A stretch of DNA of 64,000 nucleotides from an uncultured Clostridia bacterium (lineage in GTDB: Bacteria > Bacillota > Clostridia > TANB77 > CAG-508): positions 6,546 to 70,545 of the forward strand of contig CAPPGO010000010.1 in the NCBI GenBank assembly GCA_948678575.1, given 5' to 3'. How positions within the stretch are numbered: position 1 is the stretch's first letter; each line of letters opens with the position of its first letter. Of this stretch, positions 25,815 to 34,633 are shown piece after piece. The notes beneath the pieces were generated by a model. The model was not told where the DNA came from. It saw only the letters and a program-made list of their open reading frames with translations, and ran no database searches. A program made the translations under genes and the position numbers.

Positions 25815-26114
25815 ATGCTTAAAATATATGATGAAAAATACATAGAGCGAAAACTGGTAGATAAAGTAAAAGCACTAGGTGGACGAGCTTATAAGTTCGT
25901 TTCTCCTGGTAACTCAGGAGTGCCAGACAGGATTATAGTTCTTCCAGGAGGTAAGATTGGATTTGCAGAAATGAAAAGACCAGGAGGTAAGCCCTCAAAG
26001 CTTCAAAGAAATCAGATACAGTTTCTTAGAAATCTAGATTGTAAAGCAGAAATATTAAGTACTGTTGAGTGTATTGATAAATTTTTAGAAAAGATTAGAG
26101 GTGATGAAAAATGA
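25815..26114 (+). CDS. VRR-NUC domain nuclease
   Basis: The 99-aa single-domain protein has the VRR-NUC pattern: an early EKYIERKLV helix, RAYKFVSPGNSGVPDRIIVLPGG and GFAEMKRPGGKPSKLQRNQ with the catalytic D, E and K. It is a PD-(D/E)XK endonuclease or Holliday-junction-type enzyme, usual next to phage SNF2 helicases, as here. The start follows GGAGATATG. Its stop overlaps the next gene. Confidence 0.9.
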   Translation: MLKIYDEKYIERKLVDKVKALGGRAYKFVSPGNSGVPDRIIVLPGGKIGFAEMKRPGGKPSKLQRNQIQFLRNLDCKAEILSTVECIDKFLEKIRGDEK

Positions 26115-26335
26115 GAAAAGAATATGCGATTTACAAGGGGAATAATCAAATATTTGTAGGAACAATAGAAGAATGCATGAAACATTTTAATGTAAAAAGA
26201 GGAACTGTGTATTATTGGGCCTGTCCGGCAAATAAAAAAAAAGCAGATACAGGAATAAGACCAGGAAGAAAGCCAAGAAAAAAAGAACAGTCTGGTGTTA
26301 AAGTGGCTGTGAGGTTATGGGAGGATATAGAATGA
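26111..26335 (+). CDS. Small HTH-like phage protein (74 aa)
   Basis: It overlaps the VRR-NUC gene by 4 bp and the helicase gene by 4 bp (ATGA). The sequence EECMKHFNVKRGTVYYWACPANKK could be a helix-turn-helix, and a basic GRKPRKKEQ stretch follows. It lies between two recombination/replication genes, so DNA binding is plausible. No family recognised. Confidence 0.6.
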   Translation: MRKEYAIYKGNNQIFVGTIEECMKHFNVKRGTVYYWACPANKKKADTGIRPGRKPRKKEQSGVKVAVRLWEDIE

Positions 26336-27742
26336 AACAAGTTTTGAAAGCACACGAGTATCAAAAATATTGTATATCAAGAGTTATAAGTGACAATAAA
26401 CTTGGACTATTTCTTGATATGGGCTTGCGGAAAGACAGTAATAACATTAACGGCAATAAACGATTTAAAATATAACAGGTTTTTAATACATAAGGTATTA
26501 GTAATTGCACCTAAAAAGGTTGCAGAAGACACCTGGACTAGAGAGCAGGAGAAGTGGGAACACTTACAGAAATTAAGAGTTATTGCAGTTTTAGGGTCTT
26601 TGTCTAAAAGAGTTAAGGCCTTAAATACTCCAGCAGATATCTATGTAATAAATCGAGAAAATGTAGAGTGGCTAGTTGATTATTATAAAAACGATTGGCC
26701 ATTCGATATGGTCATAATAGATGAGCTATCCAGCTTTAAAAATGCAAATTCTAAAAGATTTAAAGCAATGAAGAGAATTAGACCTTTAATTAAAAGAATT
26801 GTAGGACTAACAGGAACGCCAGCGCCGAATGGATATATAGACCTATGGTCTCAGATATATTTATTAGACCAGGGTGAAAGATTAGAACCTTACATAACGC
26901 ATTATAGACAAAAATATTTTGAACCCGATAAGCGAAATAGAGATGTGGTTTTCACTTATAAAGCAAAAGATAAATCAGTTGAGGTTATAAAAAATAAAAT
27001 CTCAGACATCTGCATAAGTTTATCTGCAAAAGACTATTTGGATATGCCAAAACTAATTGTTGATACAAAATACGTGCAGTTAGATAGCAAGGCTAAGTAT
27101 ATGTATGAGGTATTTGAACGAGAAATGTTTTTGCAGATAGAGAATGAAGACGAGATTGATGCTACGTCAGCTGCGGCACTCACTAATAAACTTTTGCAGT
27201 TCTCGAATGGAGCAGTTTATAAACAAGACAGCAATGAATTTGTTGAAGTGCATAAGTGTAAGATAGAAGCTTTTAAAGAATTAATTGAGAGTTTACAGGG
27301 CCAGCCTGCACTAGTGTTTTATAGTTTTAAGCACGATTTGGATAGGCTTCAAAAAGCCCTAAAATCAATGAAGCTACGAGTAGGAGTTTTAAAAAGCTCA
27401 GAAGATATAGCAAAATGGAATAATAAAGAACTTGATATATTATTAGCGCATCCAGCGTCAGCAGCTTATGGACTTAACTTGCAAGATGGCGGAAATCATA
27501 TAATCTGGTTTGGTTTAAATTGGAGTTTAGAACTATATAAGCAGGCAAATGCAAGGCTTTATAGGCAGGGGCAAAAGGAGTCAGTATTTGTGCATCAATT
27601 GGTTACAGCTGACTCAGAAGACGAGGATGTTTTAGTTGCATTAGATGATAAAGATGTAAATCAGAATAAATTATTAGAAAGTTTGAAAGCAAGAATTAAA
27701 AAAGTGAAAGGAGCGAGCAGCTTAAATGAAATGTCCAATTAG
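26332..27742 (+). CDS. SNF2-type DNA helicase, +1 shift at CGG inside Walker A
   Basis: ATG at 26332 overlaps the previous stop. The first frame reads LGLFLDMGL and then CGG (codon 33, 26428-26430); skipping the C gives DMGLGKTVITLTA, an exact Walker A, and the rest of a superfamily 2 helicase: IIDELSSFKN (Walker B, DE-type), LTGTPAPNGY, and C-terminal motifs SAAYGLNLQ and ARLYRQGQ. The restored protein is 469 aa, normal for phage SNF2 proteins. Because the shift falls within the most conserved motif of the family, the frame assignment is certain. A start downstream of the shift would lose the nucleotide-binding loop. Confidence 0.92.
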
Positions 27743-27914
27743 ATTTACAGTGAGACAATTTAATATGTATAGACTTATAAATGATATAGATAACGATTTT
27801 AAAGGTGATTACAGGGTACTTATAGAAAATCAAGATTTTGAAGAGTGTTATCAGGAGAATTGCGTAGCGTGGGATAAAGATAAAAAAATGTGTAGAAAAT
27901 TGGAGGGAGAGTAA
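27726..27914 (+). CDS. Small cysteine-containing phage protein (62 aa)
   Basis: Overlaps the helicase gene end by 17 bp. Four cysteines (one near residue 3, then CYQENC and a final MCRK) may bind metal. It is in the early operon and ends with a one-base overlap into the next gene. No recognised family. Confidence 0.55.
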   Translation: MKCPIRFTVRQFNMYRLINDIDNDFKGDYRVLIENQDFEECYQENCVAWDKDKKMCRKLEGE

Positions 27915-28141
27915 TGTTTGTAAGTAAAACAAGGTTAGGCAAGAAAATGCTTAAAAGAATTGAAGAGTATAAGGAACAGGGATATCACTACTGCAGTATA
28001 TGCAGAAAAGCTATTACTGAATTAGATATAAAAAATTTAAACTTCGAGTATGTGAAAAATAGACTTGCTGAGAATTATGCGCATACAAGTTGTATTGAAT
28101 ACAAAAGGAGGACACATAAGAATGGAAAACATAGTCAATAG
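27914..28141 (+). CDS. Small zinc-finger-like phage protein (75 aa)
   Basis: Starts at the last base of the previous gene. It has a CSIC pair and, about 30 residues later, AHTSCIEY, an arrangement compatible with a zinc site. The C-terminus is basic (KRRTHKNGKHSQ). Its 3' end overlaps the ArpU-like gene. Function unknown. Confidence 0.6.
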   Translation: MFVSKTRLGKKMLKRIEEYKEQGYHYCSICRKAITELDIKNLNFEYVKNRLAENYAHTSCIEYKRRTHKNGKHSQ

Positions 28142-28559
28142 AGAAAAAATAGAAGAAGCCAAAAAAGAGCTTCGAGAATATAGAGAAAATATAAAATACA
28201 TACGAGAGAAAAATGAAGATTCAGAAGAATTAAGAGAAATCTTAGCATCTACAACAACAAGATTATCGCCAACTAAAACATCAAATAGTAGTATGAGCAC
28301 AGACAAATTTAGTGATGGACTAGACAGGTTAGATAGAATAGAAAAAGATAAAAATGAAAAGTTAGTAGAGCTATTAACAAAAAAGTGGGTAATAGATGAA
28401 AAAATTGATAAAATGAAATATCCTTATAGAGATGTACTTTTTATGAGATATGCAAGAGGAAAGAGCTGGAGAGAGATTACTAGTACATTAGGATATGAGT
28501 CGGATAAGTACATATTTAAAATTCACGGCAAAGCATTAGCAATGTATGCAGAACTATAA
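28122..28559 (+). CDS. ArpU-like late transcription regulator (DUF1492-type)
   Basis: ATG at 28122 follows AAAGGAGG. The 145-aa protein has a long N-terminal coiled helix and a C-terminal sigma-70 region 4-like helix-turn-helix (YRDVLFMRYARGKSWREITSTLGYES). Proteins of this kind end the early operon in Firmicute phages and activate the packaging-structural operon. The stretch directly downstream carries a duplicated TATAGTTAAAATAGA sequence that could be its target. Confidence 0.75.
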   Translation: MENIVNREKIEEAKKELREYRENIKYIREKNEDSEELREILASTTTRLSPTKTSNSSMSTDKFSDGLDRLDRIEKDKNEKLVELLTKKWVIDEKIDKMKYPYRDVLFMRYARGKSWREITSTLGYESDKYIFKIHGKALAMYAEL

Positions 28560-28643
28560 TGATCTGAGAACAAACAAAGAAAAATTTATAAAAAAATTTA
28601 AAATTTGGATACCAAAAGAGGTTGAATGATACATTTTAAATAT

Positions 28644-28727
28644 GTTATAGTTAAAATAGAAATTTTAAAATTTGGTAGTAAATTTCATTGAATTTCACAT
28701 TTTAGTTGTGATATAGTTAAAATAGAT
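28644..28727 (+). promoter_or_regulatory. Duplicated ATAGTTAAAATAGA sequence, possible late control site
   Basis: ATAGTTAAAATAGA occurs near 28646 and again near 28711, in the gap between the ArpU-like gene and the packaging genes. No ORF covers it. Role inferred from position. Confidence 0.4.
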
Positions 28728-28743
28728 AAAAAAACATAAGCAA

Positions 28744-28778
28744 ATAGAACCTTTGAGAGAGGGTTCTATTTTTTATAC
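28744..28778 (+). terminator. Intrinsic terminator before packaging genes
   Basis: ATAGAACC/GGTTCTAT stem followed by a T-run. Confidence 0.8.
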
Positions 28779-28795
28779 ATAAAAGAGGTAATGAG

Positions 28796-28945
28796 ATGAA
28801 GAGAAAATGGACTAATGAAACAGCAGAAGAATATATCAAAAGAGTTGAAAAAGGTAAAGAGCCAATAGGAATGAAATATTTAAGTGCGATAGATTATTTG
28901 AAAAATCATAAAAGGTTAAGCAAACATTCAATTATTGGAATATAA
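28796..28945 (+). CDS. Small phage protein before terminase (49 aa)
   Basis: ATG at 28796 follows AAGAGGT; a second ATG five bases upstream opens only two codons. The product is basic and helical (MKRKWTNETAEEYIKRVEKG). It lies where a small terminase or HNH gene is common, but it is too short for either. Function unknown. Confidence 0.5.
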   Translation: MKRKWTNETAEEYIKRVEKGKEPIGMKYLSAIDYLKNHKRLSKHSIIGI

Positions 28946-28978
28946 AATTCGAACAGCAAAATAAGTAGGTGAGGTGGA

Positions 28979-30580
28979 ATGGCGAATGAGAAAAATTTAA
29001 TTCCCTTTAATAAACGAACAGAGAGCGAACAAAGAGAATATCAAAGTAAAGGTGGTAAGAAATCAGGAGAAGTAAGACGTCAAAAAAAGAAAATGAAGGA
29101 AACTATGAATATGCTTCTTTCACTTGAATTAGGAGAGGGCTCAGAAGTTAAAGAAATGATGGAAAGCATAGGAATAGAAGATGAAGACTTAAACGTTCAA
29201 ACTCAGATACTTATGCAACAGACCTTAAAAGCAATGAACGGAAATTTGGCTAGTGCAGAATTTGTCAGAAGCGTTGCTGACGAAATGAACTTAGTACCAG
29301 ATGAACAAAAGGAAAGAGCCTATAAAGTTTTAATACCTGCGAAAGATATACCACCAGCTTTTATAAACATATATAGAGACGTAATAAATCATAGATATTT
29401 AGAATATATGCTAGGAGGCGGAAGAGCTTCATTAAAATCAACTTTCGTTTCAGAAGCTATAGGAGAGCTATTAGAAAATAATCCTTGTATGTGTGCAATA
29501 GTTATTAGAAGAAGAGCAAATACATTAAGAGATTCTGTATATTCACAGATGACTTGGGCTTTAGATAAATTGAATGAAACATATTTTTCATTATTAGAAG
29601 ATTATAAAGAGTTAAAAACGCCATTGGAAATTACGAAACTTTCTACGGGGCAAAAAATTTATTTTAGAGGGACAGACGACCCTGGAACTATAAAATCAAT
29701 TAAGCCACCACCTGGAATGTATATAGGTATAATTTGGTATGAAGAAGCTGATCAATTACAAGGAATGGATGCAATAAGAAAAATAAATCAGTCTATTGTA
29801 AGGGGTGGTAATGATTTTTGGATTTTCTACACTTTCAATACACCAGCTAGCAGAAATCATTGGATTAACAAAGAGAAAAAGAAGATAAAGAAAAATAGGA
29901 TTGTTCATAAATCGGATTATACGCAAGCACCTATTGAGTGGATAGGTCAAGCTTTCATAGATGAAGCAGAATTTATAAAAGAAACGTCACCTAATACTTA
30001 TGAAAATGAATATATAGGAAATGAAACAGGTGATGGCGGACATGTATTTGAAAATTTAGAAATTAGAGAAATAACAGATGAAGAAATTGCTGAATTTGAC
30101 CACATATATAGGGGGATAGATTGGGGATGGTTTCCTGATCCATTCCATTATAGTAAGATGCACTTTGATGTAGCTAGAAGGACATTATATATTTTTGATG
30201 AATACAGATGCAATAAAACAAGTAATGCTAAAACTTGGCAAATTTTACATGAAGAAAAGGGTGTTGAGTTTGATGATTTAATAACAGCTGATTCAGCTGA
30301 GAAAAAGTCAATAGGAGATTATGCTGATTATGGTTCTTTGATTAGAGGTGCGGAAAAAGGACCAGGCAGTGTAGAATATAGTATGAAGTGGTTGGCTGGT
30401 TTGGCAAAAATAATAATAGACCCAGTAAGGTGTCCTAAAACAGCAGAAGAATTTGAAAACTATGAATTAGAGCAAGATAAAGATGGAAATTATATAACAG
30501 GATATCCAGATAAGGATAATCATGCAATAGATTCCGTAAGATACGCACTAGAAAGAATTTGGAAAAGGAGAGGACAGTAA
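28979..30580 (+). CDS. Terminase large subunit with fused N-terminal KGG/TerS-like region
   Basis: The 533-aa protein begins with about 110 residues resembling a separate small protein (YQSKGGKKSGEVRRQKKKMK, then helical), as found as stand-alone small terminase-like genes. The large subunit follows: Walker A-like GGGRASLKST, Walker B IGIIWYEEAD, and RuvC-like nuclease residues in RGIDWGW and LITADSAEKKS. It packages DNA into the prohead. There is no other small terminase gene, so the fusion may supply both functions. Confidence 0.9.
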   Translation: MANEKNLIPFNKRTESEQREYQSKGGKKSGEVRRQKKKMKETMNMLLSLELGEGSEVKEMMESIGIEDEDLNVQTQILMQQTLKAMNGNLASAEFVRSVADEMNLVPDEQKERAYKVLIPAKDIPPAFINIYRDVINHRYLEYMLGGGRASLKSTFVSEAIGELLENNPCMCAIVIRRRANTLRDSVYSQMTWALDKLNETYFSLLEDYKELKTPLEITKLSTGQKIYFRGTDDPGTIKSIKPPPGMYIGIIWYEEADQLQGMDAIRKINQSIVRGGNDFWIFYTFNTPASRNHWINKEKKKIKKNRIVHKSDYTQAPIEWIGQAFIDEAEFIKETSPNTYENEYIGNETGDGGHVFENLEIREITDEEIAEFDHIYRGIDWGWFPDPFHYSKMHFDVARRTLYIFDEYRCNKTSNAKTWQILHEEKGVEFDDLITADSAEKKSIGDYADYGSLIRGAEKGPGSVEYSMKWLAGLAKIIIDPVRCPKTAEEFENYELEQDKDGNYITGYPDKDNHAIDSVRYALERIWKRRGQ

Positions 30581-32006
30581 ATGTTTAGTACTATAGTTAA
30601 TTGGGTTAGGTCAATAATGGATAAACTACTATTGAAAAATTTAAATGGAAAAAGTGTTAATACTGATATTCCAGTTTCTGAAGAAATGAAACAGTCAATT
30701 GATTTATGGGAAAAGATGTATAAAGGGCAAGCACCTTGGATAAATGAAGACGTAAAAAGTTTAAATTTAGAAGCCGATATATGTACAGAATTTGCTAGAT
30801 TAATAATGCTAGAACATAAATCCGAATTAACAGGTAGTCGTAAATCAGAATACATATATCCAGAATATAGGAAAGTGCTTAAAGAATTAAGAGATAGTAA
30901 ATTAGAATTAATGTTAGCAACAGGAGGATTAGTTCTAAAGCCTTATGTTAATAATGGAAAATTATACACAGATATAATACAGGTAAACAAATTTATCCCT
31001 CTAAGTTTTAATTCAAATGGTGTGGTAACATCAGGAATAGGTATAGCTCAAAATACTATTGGAAAAATAATACATACAAGATTAGAGCATCATATATTTG
31101 ATGAGGTTCAAAGAACACATACTATATATAACAGATGTTACGAAAGCGATAATGAAAATGAACTAGGAAAAGAGATAGATATAAAGCGAACAATATGGAG
31201 CAATTTAGCACCAATTGGAATAATTGAACATGTTGATAAACCACTGTTTGTATATATAAAAATACCTTTAGCAAACAATATTGATACAGATAGTCCTTTA
31301 GGAGTATCTATTTTTTCAAGAGCAGTAGATAAGATAAAAAAAGCAGATATTCAGTATGGTAGAGTAGATTGGGAGTATGAAGCATCTGAAAAAGCTATTA
31401 TGGTAGATGAATTAGCTCTAAGAGAAAGTGATGGAAAAACACCTTTAAAAAATAAGGTAGATAAATTAAAAAATAGAATATATAAAACATTCAATACAGA
31501 CAAAAGTGATTTTTATAAAGAATATTCACCAGAAATTAGAGACGAATCTTATTGGAGAGGTCTAAATAAACATTTAGAAAGAATAGAGTTTAGTTGCCAA
31601 TTAGCTTATGGTACTTTATCAGAGCCTACATATTCAGATAAAACTGCAGAAGAAATTAAAACAAGTAAACAAAGGTCTTTTTCTGCTGTATCTAAACTAC
31701 AAGAAAGCTTACAAACAGCATTAGAACATCTAGTATATATTTACGATGTTTTAACCTCAGTATATAGACTAGCTCCAGAAGGAAAAATAGAACAATCAAA
31801 TGAATGGGATGACAGTTTAATAGTTGATAGTGAAGCAGAACAAAGAATAAGACAGCAAGAAGTTAGAGAAAAATTAAGAACAAAAATAAGCTATTTAATT
31901 TGGCGATATCGGATTCACAGAAGAGCAAGCAAAAGAAGAACTTAAAAGGATACAAGAAGAAACAGCAGAACAAGAGAAAAGTATATTTAATCAACAAAAA
32001 GAATAG
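30581..32006 (+). CDS. Portal protein, +1 shift at CGG near C-terminus
   Basis: Adjacent to the terminase stop. The protein is a typical SPP1/Gp6-like portal in length and order. Codon 444 is CGG (31910-31912) after LIWRY; frame 0 then ends at 31945 with an unrelated basic tail. Skipping C gives WRYGFTEEQAKEELKRIQEE, the C-terminal helix usual in this family, and a stop at 32006 (474 aa). The next gene starts 12 bp later behind AGAGGTGG, the spacing expected if the shifted stop is the true end. Confidence 0.88.
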
Positions 32007-32017
32007 AGGTGGTATAA

Positions 32018-33535
32018 TTGTTATCACCAAATGATTTAGAATATATAGCAGATGATATAATAGATATATACAGTAAATTGAATGAAAGAATAGTAGAAGA
32101 TATTGCAAGACGATTAGTAAATGCTGGGACAATGACAGAGTCAGCTAGATGGCAGATTAAAGTAGCACAGGAAACAGGTTTATTATATGATAATGTGCTC
32201 GAGATGGTGTCCGAAAATATGGGATTATCTGACAAAACAGTAAGAAAAATTTTTAAAGATGCTGCAATAGAGAGTTTAGAATTTGACGATAGCATATATA
32301 AAAAGGCGGGATTAAATCCTATTCCAATTATGCAAAGTGAAAACATGCTAAATATATTAAAAGCAGGCTTAAGCAAAACAAATGGAAATATTAGTAATTT
32401 ATGTATGACAACAGCTACAGACGTTCAGGATATATTTACGAATGCTTTAGATGAAGCCTATTTTGATGTAATATCAGGAGCTTTTGATTACAATACTGCT
32501 ATATTTAATGCTATAGAGAAAGTATCAAAAGAAGGTACGCATGTTATTTATCCAAGTGGATATAAGAGTAAATTAGATGTTGCGATTAGAAAAAATGTTG
32601 TAACAGGAATTTCTCAAACAACAGGAACGATGCAGCTTGAGAGAGCTCATGAAATGGGCAATGATTTAATGGAAATAACAGCTCATGAGGGTGCTAGACC
32701 TACTCACGCATTGTGGCAAGGCAAGATTGTTAGTTTATCAGGAAGACCAGGATATTTAAGCTTAACGGATATAGGATATGGTAAACCTGATGGCTTTAAA
32801 GGTATTTATTGCAGACATGATTGGTTTCCATTTTTTGAAGGTATAAGTGAAAGAGAATATTCAGATAAAGAGCTTAAAGAGTTAGACGATCAAACAGTAA
32901 GATATAATGGACAGGATATTAAAATATACGATGCAAGGCAAATGCAAAGGGGAATGGAAGCTAGTATTCGAGAAATAAAGAGAGAACTTTCAGGATATAA
33001 TGGTATATTAACATCTAACACAGATAATCAAGATTTAATAGAAGAAACGAAATCAAAATTTGCCTTAAAATCAGTTGAATTAAAACAAAAAGAAAGCATA
33101 TTAAAAGATTTTTCTAAGCAAACTGGTTTGATGAGAGATAAAGCTAGAGAACGATTAAATAAGTTTGATAAAAGTGTGTCTCAAAAGGCTGTTCATGCTA
33201 GTAAAAATATTGAAAATAACAAAAATATGTTATATAATAATACTACTAAGCTAGAAAAACAACTAATGTTTAAAGATTTAGAAAGTGAATTAATGAATTT
33301 TATTCCATTACATACTGAAATAACAAATGTAAAAGATATTGCTGGAGGAAATTCAGGCAGAGTATTTAGAAAAGCTGAAAGTTTAGCTAATATGTATAAC
33401 ACTAGTCCAAATGATTGGATTAAACGAGTAGGCAAAATAGAAAGCGATAAATATATATTTGATATACATTGGGAAGAATGCAAATTAGGAATAAAAACAA
33501 ATTGGAAGATAAAAAATAAGAAATTAAAGAGGTAA
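32018..33535 (+). CDS. Minor capsid protein with C-terminal nuclease-toxin-like domain
   Basis: The TTG start at 32018 follows AGAGGTGG. Residues 1-300 match phage minor capsid protein 2 (AHEGARPTHALWQGKIVSLSG, YGKPDGFKGIYCRHDWFPF). After a coiled linker, the last 90 residues (NVKDIAGGNSGRVF, PNDWIKRVGKIESDKYIFDIHW) resemble polymorphic-toxin type 50/PBECR nuclease-type domains found on phage head proteins. The head protein may be injected with DNA; nuclease activity is inferred from similarity. Confidence 0.8.
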   Translation: MLSPNDLEYIADDIIDIYSKLNERIVEDIARRLVNAGTMTESARWQIKVAQETGLLYDNVLEMVSENMGLSDKTVRKIFKDAAIESLEFDDSIYKKAGLNPIPIMQSENMLNILKAGLSKTNGNISNLCMTTATDVQDIFTNALDEAYFDVISGAFDYNTAIFNAIEKVSKEGTHVIYPSGYKSKLDVAIRKNVVTGISQTTGTMQLERAHEMGNDLMEITAHEGARPTHALWQGKIVSLSGRPGYLSLTDIGYGKPDGFKGIYCRHDWFPFFEGISEREYSDKELKELDDQTVRYNGQDIKIYDARQMQRGMEASIREIKRELSGYNGILTSNTDNQDLIEETKSKFALKSVELKQKESILKDFSKQTGLMRDKARERLNKFDKSVSQKAVHASKNIENNKNMLYNNTTKLEKQLMFKDLESELMNFIPLHTEITNVKDIAGGNSGRVFRKAESLANMYNTSPNDWIKRVGKIESDKYIFDIHWEECKLGIKTNWKIKNKKLKR

Positions 33536-33538
33536 GGA

Positions 33539-33829
33539 ATGAAAAGAAAAGTATATCAGTCAGAAACTGATAATTATATAGAAATGGAAGTAATAGCAAA
33601 GGTTAGATATGTTGGTGTAAGCTTTGGTATAGATGCATTAACTGATGGAAAAGTATATGATGTTGTTGCTATTGAAGATGATATGCTAAGAGTAGTAGAT
33701 GATAGTGGCGAAGACTATTTATATTCCATTGCTCAACCAGCTGATTTAGTTGATCCAGAAAAATTAGGTGGCAAATGGGAAATTGTAGAAGATACTAAAG
33801 AAAAAGAATTAGAAAAATTAATTAAATAA
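33539..33829 (+). CDS. Small phage structural-region protein (96 aa)
   Basis: Follows the minor capsid gene by 3 bp. The sequence is beta-rich (GKVYDVVAIEDDMLRVVDDSGEDYLYS), an SH3-like small-protein pattern seen in other phages at this position. No experimentally known role. A terminator follows. Confidence 0.65.
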   Translation: MKRKVYQSETDNYIEMEVIAKVRYVGVSFGIDALTDGKVYDVVAIEDDMLRVVDDSGEDYLYSIAQPADLVDPEKLGGKWEIVEDTKEKELEKLIK

Positions 33830-33853
33830 AAAAGTAATTAAATAAAGTTAAAT

Positions 33854-33885
33854 TGTAGACGTTCAAGTAGGGCGTCTATTTTTTA
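33854..33885 (+). terminator. Intrinsic terminator
   Basis: TAGACG/CGTCTA arms with a short loop, followed by TTTTTTA. The rest of the stretch up to 33986 has no ORF with a ribosome site. Confidence 0.7.
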
Positions 33886-33986
33886 TACAAAAATTGCCCT
33901 TGCGTGGCTGGGCTTTAAATGGCACGATACACAATTGACAGAGTGAACTGTCGTTTAAATTAAATCTGTGTATGAAAGGATTAAAA

Positions 33987-34607
33987 ATGGAATTTTTAAA
34001 ACAAATTTTAGGTGACGACCTATACTCACAAGTAGAGAGTAAAATCAATTCTTATAATTCTGACGAGAAAAATAAGGATAATCAGGTAAAAATTGTGAAT
34101 TTAAGTGAGGGAAACTATGTTGGCAAAGACAAATTCGATGCTAAAGAAACAGAATTGAAGAACTTAAATACTCAATTAACTGAAGCTAATAAGCAAATTG
34201 AATCTTTTAAAGAGATGGACATTGAAAGCATTAAAAAGAGTGCTGAGGATTATAAACTTAAGTTTGAACAAGCTCAAAAAGAAGCAGACGAAAAAGTAAA
34301 AGAAATGCAGTACGATTCTGATTTAGCTGAATATGTAAAAAACTTAAAAATAAACGATGACGTACACGCAGAGAACTTAAAGAAAATGATTAAAGAAAAA
34401 AAATTGCCATTTGAAAATGGTAAATTGATTGGTGGAGATGACATTGTGAATATATATAAAGAAAAATATCCATCAGTGTTTAAAGCAGAAGAGGATATAC
34501 CTAATTTTAGTGCATCAACACCAGGAACTACTCAGAATTTTATAAGTGGTGATCCTGATAAAATGGATTTTAATACTTATAAAAAGTGGAGAGAACAAAA
34601 CAAATAA
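33987..34607 (+). CDS. Capsid scaffolding protein (GP20-like)
   Basis: Start 33987 (MEFLKQILGDDLYSQV) has AAAGGAT before it; the ATG five codons upstream overlaps that site. The central part is a long coiled coil (KETELKNLNTQLTEANKQIESF onward to about residue 115), with a C-terminal region ending DFNTYKKWREQNK, typical for GP20/DUF4355 scaffolds. It directs prohead assembly with the coat protein encoded 26 bp downstream. Confidence 0.88.
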   Translation: MEFLKQILGDDLYSQVESKINSYNSDEKNKDNQVKIVNLSEGNYVGKDKFDAKETELKNLNTQLTEANKQIESFKEMDIESIKKSAEDYKLKFEQAQKEADEKVKEMQYDSDLAEYVKNLKINDDVHAENLKKMIKEKKLPFENGKLIGGDDIVNIYKEKYPSVFKAEEDIPNFSASTPGTTQNFISGDPDKMDFNTYKKWREQNK

Positions 34608-34633
34608 ATTAAGAGAAAGGATGGTACATTAAT

